Source: an uncultured Clostridia bacterium
Lineage (GTDB): Bacteria > Bacillota > Clostridia > Oscillospirales > Acutalibacteraceae
Reading direction: 5' to 3'
Assembly (NCBI GenBank): GCA_945788455.1
Contig: CALZMC010000048.1
Coordinates: 1-5,903, forward strand
Length of the DNA: 5,903 nucleotides
Shown here: piece by piece, positions 1 through 4,362 of the stretch
Numbering within the stretch: the stretch's first letter is position 1
Layout: every line of letters begins with the position of its first letter
Translations under genes and position numbers: made by a program
The notes under the pieces: generated by a model
What the model saw: the letters and a program-made list of their open reading frames with translations, nothing else
Database searches by the model: none
What the model was told of the DNA's origin: nothing

Positions 1-16
1 CATTTTATATACCCCG

Positions 17-57
17 AATTAATCGTAATTATCATAATAAATATCTCAATTAGATAT
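17..57. repeat. Two short AT-rich inverted repeats in the left-edge spacer
   Basis: The 60 bases left of the first terminator hold no convincing gene. Two perfect small dyads are visible. The first is AATTA at 17-21 with TAATT at 26-30 (4-nt spacer). The second is ATATCT at 41-46 with AGATAT at 52-57 (5-nt spacer). On the minus strand they would lie upstream of a CAT at 1-3, which reads as ATG leftwards out of the window with a weak GGGG stretch before it. They could therefore be operator-like sites in the promoter region of an unseen leftward gene. In such AT-rich DNA they may equally be chance. Confidence 0.25.
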
Positions 58-60
58 GCT

Positions 61-96
61 AAACAAAAGTTCAAGGGCAACAAGGTTGTTGCCCTT
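61..96 (-). terminator. Intrinsic terminator of the ackA / YdbC-like unit
   Basis: On the minus strand a perfect GC-containing stem of about 10-11 bp (73-83 pairing with 86-96, arms AAGGGCAACAA and TTGTTGCCCTT) with a very tight loop is followed by a T-rich run at 61-70, read ACTTTTGTTT. It starts 14 nt after the stop codon of the 71-residue protein. No hairpin is seen in the 52-nt gap between ackA and that gene, so this is the probable shared 3' end of both. On the plus strand the hairpin is followed by A-rich DNA, so it is directional. Confidence 0.85.
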
Positions 97-110
97 AAAA
101 ATCTGTTTAA

Positions 111-326
111 TTAAAGTTTTTCAACAAGCTTTGTGAATTCCTTAACCTCTTCAACAGTAAAGGTAATACCCTTGCTCATCTTAGTATGATCAGGTGACCA
201 ATCACGAACATCAATCTTTGGCTCGCGACCATTCCAAGAAATCATATTAACTTCTCTTGTCCAGCCTCTTGTTGTCTCTGAAAGAACACCAAGATGCTCT
301 GTAACCTCATACTTAATCTCAGGCAT
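111..326 (-). CDS. YdbC/PC4-like single-stranded nucleic-acid-binding protein (71 aa)
   Basis: This small protein resembles the bacterial YdbC family, which shares the fold of the eukaryotic coactivator PC4 and binds single-stranded DNA (and possibly RNA) as a dimer. What is seen is a short beta-rich N-terminal two thirds with a basic/aromatic stretch around residues 20-45 (WTREVNMISWNGREPKIDVR), the WSPDH turn near 43-47, and a C-terminal helix of alternating Glu/Lys (residues 57-71). That order matches the PC4 fold. The length is full for the family. The ATG at 324-326 has a strong AAAAGGAGG site (GGAGG at 335-339) 8 nt upstream. It lies 52 nt downstream of ackA on the same strand with no terminator between, so it is probably co-transcribed. 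Its cellular role is not known from the sequence; recombination, transcription or RNA roles are all possible. Confidence 0.85.
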   Translation of the reverse strand: MPEIKYEVTEHLGVLSETTRGWTREVNMISWNGREPKIDVRDWSPDHTKMSKGITFTVEEVKEFTKLVEKL

Positions 327-378
327 TTATAACTCCTCCTTTTCTATAATCTTATAACTTAAACTTAAATCAAAATAA

Positions 379-1596
379 TTATAATGCTGATACAATAGCA
401 GCTGTATCTCTTGCAATAGTAAGCTCCTCGTCAGTAGCAAGAATGAATACTCTAACCTTATCTAACGGATCAGTCAGCTCTGCCTCGGCACCCTTTTGTG
501 TCTTTTCGTTAATATTTTCGTTAATATGAACACCGAGATAGCCCAAGTAAGAGCAAATCTTTGAACGAAGCCATACGCCGTTTTCGCCGATACCGCCGGT
601 AAATACGATAGCATCAACACCGTTCATAGCAGCAACGTATGAGCCGATAAACTTTGCAATTTCGTATGCCTGCATTTCGTGAGCGAGGATAGCTCTTTCG
701 TTACCCTCAGCCTGTGCGGCACAAATATCTCTGTCGTCAGAGGAAATGCCCGAAATAGCATTAACACCTGATTTCTTATTTAGGATAGTATCCATTTCAT
801 CAGGAGAAATGCCAAGCTTCTTTTCGATGAATGTTACAACCGATGGGTCAACACCGCCCGAGCGTGTACCCATCATAAAGCCGTCAAGAGGAGTAAAGCC
901 CATTGATGTATCAACAACCTTACCGTACTTAACTGCTGCGATTGATGAGCCGTTACCTAAATGGCAAGTGATAGTCTTAATATCCTTAATATCCTTGCCC
1001 ATCTTCTCGGCAACTCTGTGTGATACAAACTTATGTGATGTACCGTGGAAGCCGTAACGACGAACACCGTACTTTTCGTAATACTCATAAGGCACGGCAT
1101 ACATATATGCCTTTGCAGGCATTGTGCTGTGAAAAGCCGTATCGAATACTGCAACCTGAGGAATGTCAGGACCTACAATCTCTAAGCAGGCACGATAGCC
1201 CTGAAGATTAGCAGGATTATGTAGCGGAGCCAAAGGAGATAGCTCCTCGATATTCTTCTCAACCTCTGCATCAATAAGCACGCTGTCTGTGTACTTGTCG
1301 CCACCCTGAACAACACGATGACCGATTGCATCAATCTCGTTGAATGAATTAATAACCTTATATTCACTCTCGGAAAGAATATACTTAACCTCGTTGAATG
1401 CATCGGTATGAGTAGGTAGCTCCTTATCATAGGTGTATTTTTCGCCGTTTACCTTTACGATAACATTTTCTTCTCCACCGTTAATCTTTAGGCCGATACG
1501 TTCAATCGCACCTTTACATAGAACAGATTCATCAGTCATATCCATTAACTGATATTTTAGTGAAGAACTGCCACAGTTAATAACCAGAATTTTCAA
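379..1596 (-). CDS. ackA: Acetate kinase
   Basis: Cytosolic acetate kinase (ASKHA superfamily) interconverts acetate + ATP and acetyl phosphate + ADP. In fermenting Clostridia it mostly yields ATP by substrate-level phosphorylation after Pta. The 405 residues are the normal family length. Visible signatures are the N-terminal VINCGSSSLKYQL (Asn7, Ser10-12), GHRVVQGG (Arg94), VFDTAFH (Asp152), RRYGFHGTSH (His184), HLGNGSSI (212-219), GFTPLDGFMMGTRSGG (Arg245), FTGGIGENG (332-340) and the C-terminal ATDEELTIARDT with the Glu390/391 pair. All catalytic positions known for the family are present; the usual TNEEL reads TDEEL here. The start is TTG, not ATG: CAA at 1594-1596 lies 7 nt from GGAGG (1604-1608), and the family N-terminus begins exactly there. 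No pta gene is in the window. The gene runs leftward from the divergent spacer and is followed by the YdbC-like gene. Confidence 0.98.
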   Translation of the reverse strand: MKILVINCGSSSLKYQLMDMTDESVLCKGAIERIGLKINGGEENVIVKVNGEKYTYDKELPTHTDAFNEVKYILSESEYKVINSFNEIDAIGHRVVQGGDKYTDSVLIDAEVEKNIEELSPLAPLHNPANLQGYRACLEIVGPDIPQVAVFDTAFHSTMPAKAYMYAVPYEYYEKYGVRRYGFHGTSHKFVSHRVAEKMGKDIKDIKTITCHLGNGSSIAAVKYGKVVDTSMGFTPLDGFMMGTRSGGVDPSVVTFIEKKLGISPDEMDTILNKKSGVNAISGISSDDRDICAAQAEGNERAILAHEMQAYEIAKFIGSYVAAMNGVDAIVFTGGIGENGVWLRSKICSYLGYLGVHINENINEKTQKGAEAELTDPLDKVRVFILATDEELTIARDTAAIVSAL

Positions 1597-1603
1597 AATA
1601 TTT

Positions 1604-1608
1604 CCTCC
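1604..1608 (-). promoter_or_regulatory. Ribosome binding site deciding the TTG start of ackA
   Basis: GGAGG on the minus strand, 7 nt before the TTG at 1594-1596. There is no in-frame ATG nearby, and translation from TTG gives exactly the conserved acetate kinase N-terminus, so the non-ATG start is well supported. Confidence 0.85.
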
Positions 1609-1613
1609 ACATA

Positions 1614-1642
1614 TTGAAATTATTATATTAATTTAGTATTAT
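1614..1642 (+). promoter_or_regulatory. Probable sigma-A promoter of tmcAL
   Basis: TTGAAA (1614-1619), 17 nt, then TATTAT (1637-1642); a perfect TATAAT also overlaps at 1640-1645 but with a 20-nt spacer. Transcription would start near 1649, giving about 40 nt of leader before the tmcAL ATG. The region is so AT-rich that box matches come easily; the support is the combination of a 5/6 -10 box, correct spacing and position. Confidence 0.5.
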
Positions 1643-1670
1643 AATAATATAAATAATATTATATTGTCAA
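1641..1670 (-). promoter_or_regulatory. Probable sigma-A promoter of ackA
   Basis: On the minus strand a perfect TTGACA (1665-1670) is followed after 18 nt by TATTAT (1641-1646). A perfect TATAAT at 1638-1643 has a long 21-nt spacer. Transcription would start near 1634, leaving about 37 nt of leader that includes the GGAGG at 1604-1608. The -10 box overlaps that of the rightward tmcAL promoter, so RNA polymerase could probably occupy only one at a time. No CcpA-type cre site was recognised in the spacer. Confidence 0.6.
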
Positions 1671-1688
1671 GGATTTTTACTAATTTTT

Positions 1689-2750
1689 ATGATAACAGGT
1701 ATAATTTGTGAATTTAATCCCTTTCACAAGGGACATAAGCATTTAATTGATACAATAAAAAAAGACAATAATTCAATCATTTGTGCAATGAGCGGAAACC
1801 TTGTTCAGCGCGGAGAATTTGCTGTTTATGACAAATTCAAAAGAGCAAGAACAGCCGTTGAAAACGGAGCCGATTTAGTTATAGAGCTACCCTGCTCGTG
1901 TTCAACATTGTCTGCTGAAGGATTTGCAAGGGCAGGAGTTAATCTGTTGCAGGACACAGGTATTGTTGAAGAAATCGCTTTCGGAAGTGAATGTGATGAT
2001 ATTCACAAGCTTGAAGAAATTGCAAGGCTTATTATCGAAAAGGATAGTGAAATAAAGGAAAAATTAAAATCAGGTGTCTCCTACCCTGTTGCAAGAAAAA
2101 ATGCAATTAACAGTGACATTTTAGACACACCTAATAATATTCTTGCAGTTGAATATCTAAAGGAAGCAAAGGTTCCTTGCAGGGCTATTAAGAGAATAGG
2201 CAAGGGACACGATACAGATGACGAGGAATACAGTGCATCTGCAATCAGAAAATTGCTTTCTCTCGAAGAAATTTGTTCTATGAAAAACTGCGAAACTGCA
2301 ATTTTGTCAAAGCTCAGGACAATGAAAAGTGATGATTTCCTTAAAATTGAGGATGTCAGCGAGGGGCTCGAAAACAGAATTGTTGATGCAATAAATATAT
2401 CAACAACTCTCGATGAGCTTTATGATAATATTAAAACAAAAAGATATACTCATTCAAGAATTAGAAGAATTATCTTAAAATCTTATTTAGGTATAACAAA
2501 GGATTATCCTGTTATATCGCCATATATCCGTATTTTAGCTTTTAATGATAACGGCAAGGAATTGCTTTCTAAAATCAAAAAAAGCTCAAAATTACCTATT
2601 ATCAGCAGATATAATGACATTAATACACTTGATGACTCTGCAAGAAGATTGTTTGAGCTTGAATGTAAATGTACGGATTTATATAATTTAGGATATAAAA
2701 AGCCTCTACCCTGTGGAACAGAGCAGAGGTCAAAGGTACAAATATTATAA
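1689..2750 (+). CDS. tmcAL: tRNA(Met) cytidine acetate ligase (TmcAL, formerly YlbM)
   Basis: TmcAL activates acetate with ATP to acetyl-adenylate and transfers the acetyl group to wobble cytidine 34 of elongator tRNA(Met), giving ac4C. It belongs to the nucleotidyltransferase (HxGH) superfamily. Seen are GIICEFNPFHKGH with the HKGH motif at 13-16, MSGNLVQRGE (34-43), the basic helix with DKFKRAR (48-54), DLVIELP (62-68), FGSE (98-101), the C-terminal-lobe motif SASAIRK (182-188), EGLENRI (225-231) and KTKRYTHSRIRR (249-260). At 353 residues it is shorter than the about 400-415 usual for the family. The missing length seems to lie after SASAIRK, while the end of the protein aligns in character. 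The ATG at 1689 gives the family N-terminus, but the best upstream purine run, AAGGA (1669-1673), is 15 nt away, so initiation may be weak. It is divergent from ackA and overlaps the rnmV stop by 6 bp. Confidence 0.93.
   Translation: MITGIICEFNPFHKGHKHLIDTIKKDNNSIICAMSGNLVQRGEFAVYDKFKRARTAVENGADLVIELPCSCSTLSAEGFARAGVNLLQDTGIVEEIAFGSECDDIHKLEEIARLIIEKDSEIKEKLKSGVSYPVARKNAINSDILDTPNNILAVEYLKEAKVPCRAIKRIGKGHDTDDEEYSASAIRKLLSLEEICSMKNCETAILSKLRTMKSDDFLKIEDVSEGLENRIVDAINISTTLDELYDNIKTKRYTHSRIRRIILKSYLGITKDYPVISPYIRILAFNDNGKELLSKIKKSSKLPIISRYNDINTLDDSARRLFELECKCTDLYNLGYKKPLPCGTEQRSKVQIL
2693..2729 (-). terminator. Intrinsic terminator of the comEC-holA-rnmV operon, inside tmcAL
   Basis: Read on the minus strand, 16 nt past the rnmV stop, the arms CCUCUGCUCUGU (2718-2729) and ACAGGGUAGAGG (2703-2714) form a continuous 12-bp stem with a UCC loop. 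Two of the pairs are G-U wobbles. CUUUUUAUAU (2693-2702) follows directly. It lies wholly within the last codons of the opposing tmcAL gene, about residues 335-347. On the plus strand the two wobbles become A-C mismatches and no T-run follows, so the element should work only leftwards. Confidence 0.8.
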
Positions 2751-3323
2751 TTTATTCACTAAATCAATAAAATCATCGCGACTCATTGATGAGTTAATAT
2801 AAGATAATAGTGAATTTGTTGAAAGAAACTCCGGAAGGTCAAGAGCCTTTAGGAGCTTCTTTTTATTTTGCTTTGCGTTAGGTGTTCCCGAAAAGCCAAA
2901 ATCAAACATATCAAAATTAGTAACAGGATTATCGTTATTAGACTCGGTAGAAGATACCTGTGCGTTTTCAAGAAGCTCAAGAAGAAGCTCCTCGCTCATA
3001 CCCTCAACACCGAGCTTGCCCTCCTTGGATGGCTTGTCCTTTCGCTTTTCCTTTCCAAAAATATCAGGTATATAAATATGTTTAATTTTATCCTTCGATA
3101 TACCTGACGAAAGAAAATGTCTGATCTGAAATCCGCTGTGGTCGCTGTCGGTTAAAATTATAATTCCTCGCTCATTTGCAAGTCGTCTTATAAATTCTAT
3201 CTTTTCCTTATCCTTATATATACCAAAGCCGTTTGTTTCAATTATAAGGGTATCAAGAATATTAGAAAGCTTTAGCTTATCGTATCTGCCCTCAACAATG
3301 ACTGCCTCTTTTATTTTAAGCAT
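2745..3323 (-). CDS. rnmV: Ribonuclease M5 (5S rRNA maturation)
   Basis: RNase M5 is a Toprim-domain endonuclease that trims precursor 5S rRNA to its mature ends in low-GC Gram-positives. The Toprim domain occupies about residues 5-110. It has the catalytic glutamate in VIVEGRYD (Glu11) and the acidic DxD in ILTDSDHSGFQIR (Asp59, Asp61). A charged, probably flexible stretch (about 88-135) joins it to a C-terminal helical region (about 148-192, NKKKLLKALDLPEFLS) resembling the DUF4093-type tail of clostridial RNase M5. The 192 residues fit the family. The ATG at 3321-3323 has GGGAG (3331-3335) 7 nt upstream and overlaps the holA stop by 8 bp, so translation is probably coupled. In Bacillus rnmV sits beside ksgA; here it follows holA. 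A related Toprim protein is the alternative, less likely. Confidence 0.88.
   Translation of the reverse strand: MLKIKEAVIVEGRYDKLKLSNILDTLIIETNGFGIYKDKEKIEFIRRLANERGIIILTDSDHSGFQIRHFLSSGISKDKIKHIYIPDIFGKEKRKDKPSKEGKLGVEGMSEELLLELLENAQVSSTESNNDNPVTNFDMFDFGFSGTPNAKQNKKKLLKALDLPEFLSTNSLLSYINSSMSRDDFIDLVNKL
2825..2869 (+). terminator. Probable intrinsic terminator of tmcAL, inside rnmV
   Basis: On the plus strand, 75 nt past the tmcAL stop, GAAACTCC (2825-2832) pairs with GGAGCTTC (2852-2859) at seven of eight positions. Inside it, GAAGG (2834-2838) pairs with CCTTT (2846-2850), one pair being G-U, around a 7-nt loop. Ten bases, TTTTTATTTT (2860-2869), follow at once, as in a Rho-independent terminator. 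The site encodes about residues 152-167 of RNase M5, whose lysine run supplies the T-tract. In the rnmV direction the hairpin could form but no U-run follows, so it should not stop that transcript. Confidence 0.65.
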
Positions 3324-4362
3324 AATTGTTCTCCCTTGCGATCATTACAAGCTTAACAATCAGCTCCTCAATGAGAAGTCTCTTATCGGCAGAAGTGCTT
3401 TTTAGCTTTATATCTGTATCTGCGATAGCATCAAGCGATTTTCTAAGCTGTGCTTCGGTTAAAGATGCACAATCTCTTGACGCGTTTTTTAATGCAAATT
3501 CTCTTCCTCGATAATTATAATATTTTGCAACATCGTCATACGATAGCCCTGCCGTTTTCGCACACTTAACTCGGTACATATCAACATAAACACCGCTTAT
3601 AACAGAGGCAATAACAATGGCATCCTCTTTCATTCCAAACAAAGTATCAAGAACGCCGTAAGCCTTATCCGTATTACCTGCGACAACGAATTTTGAAAGG
3701 TCATAAACTCGTGCCTGAAGGCACTTAGTCGCCATATTATCAATAATATCCTTAGTGATAACTCCGCCGTTAACAAAGCCTGTCAGCTTATCAAGCTCGT
3801 TTAACAAATTCTTTAAATCATTACCCGAAATTGAAATCAAATACTTGGCATCATTTATATCAAGTGTTGCGCCTCTCTTTTTTGCACCTGCCACAAGAAG
3901 CTTTGCAACATCGTTCTCTGTTCTCTTTTCGAGATTAACAACACAGCCTGCCTTGTCAAAATAAGAAATTAAATTTTTAAAATTAGTGCCTTTAACATCA
4001 GGTACTATTGCATCAAAGCAGAATATTAAAACCGTGCTTTCGGGAACATCCTCTAAAAATTCCTTTAATAACTTTATATCGCTTTTTGACTTTTCGATAG
4101 GATAGTCACGAACGATAACAAGATTATACTCACTCATCATAGGAAGCATTTGTGCGTCCTTTAGAATATCATCAAGCTCTGCATCCTTTCCGTCATAGCT
4201 GTGAAGATTAAATGCCTCGAAGGTTGGGTCAACAAGCTTTGATTTTATTTGGTTAACATAAAACTCCTTTAAATAGCTTTCCTCTCCGTAGATAAGATAA
4301 GCATTAGAGTAATTTGATGATTTTATCTGCGCCTTGAGCTCTGCCTCATTAATCTTAGCCAT
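3316..4362 (-). CDS. holA: DNA polymerase III subunit delta
   Basis: The delta subunit opens the beta sliding clamp and, with delta prime and tau/gamma, forms the clamp loader of the replicative polymerase. The product, 348 residues from the preferred start, has the family's usual length and layout. An N-terminal AAA+-like domain begins AYLIYGEESYLKEFY, in which the Walker A loop is naturally degenerate. It continues through MLPMMSEYNLVIVRDY and VLIFCFDAIVPD. A helical middle domain carries the conserved ISGNDLKNLLNELDKL, and a C-terminal helical collar domain ends the protein. The ATG at 4360-4362 is chosen over the TTG at 4366-4368 because GGAGG (4370-4374) lies 7 nt from the ATG but only 1 nt from the TTG. 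It overlaps the comEC stop by 8 bp and the rnmV start by 8 bp, in the middle of an operon. The comEC-holA order is common in Firmicutes. Confidence 0.95.
   Translation of the reverse strand: MAKINEAELKAQIKSSNYSNAYLIYGEESYLKEFYVNQIKSKLVDPTFEAFNLHSYDGKDAELDDILKDAQMLPMMSEYNLVIVRDYPIEKSKSDIKLLKEFLEDVPESTVLIFCFDAIVPDVKGTNFKNLISYFDKAGCVVNLEKRTENDVAKLLVAGAKKRGATLDINDAKYLISISGNDLKNLLNELDKLTGFVNGGVITKDIIDNMATKCLQARVYDLSKFVVAGNTDKAYGVLDTLFGMKEDAIVIASVISGVYVDMYRVKCAKTAGLSYDDVAKYYNYRGREFALKNASRDCASLTEAQLRKSLDAIADTDIKLKSTSADKRLLIEELIVKLVMIARENNYA

Noticed and set aside
327..378. Possible separate promoter for the YdbC-like gene
   Set aside because: TTGATT and several TATAA-like strings occur, but none pair at 16-18 nt with a good -10 box.
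746..1057. Open frame on the plus strand within ackA
   Set aside because: Antisense shadow of a well-supported acetate kinase; no family resemblance in its translation and no ribosome site considered convincing.
957..1430. Three further open frames (957-1154 minus, 1020-1211 plus, 1182-1430 minus) inside ackA
   Set aside because: Out-of-frame or antisense shadows; low-complexity translations resembling no known family.
1621..1663. AT-rich near-palindromes in the ackA-tmcAL spacer, including ATAATATTAT at 1653-1662
   Set aside because: Composition alone makes such palindromes likely; not strong enough to call an operator.
2753..2815. Nested inverted repeats (ATTCACT/AGTGAAT enclosing ACTCAT/ATGAGT) just past the tmcAL stop
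   Set aside because: Considered as the tmcAL terminator, but stems are AT-rich, the outer loop is long and only TTTGTT follows; the hairpin at 2825-2869 with its ten-base T-rich run is much better.
2868..3107. Plus-strand open frame opposite rnmV
   Set aside because: Shadow of the Toprim protein, and it begins right at the predicted tmcAL terminator, so it is unlikely to be transcribed.
3326..3964. Two plus-strand open frames (3326-3514 and 3755-3964) opposite holA
   Set aside because: Antisense shadows; Ser/Phe-rich translations typical of reversed Lys/Glu-rich genes.
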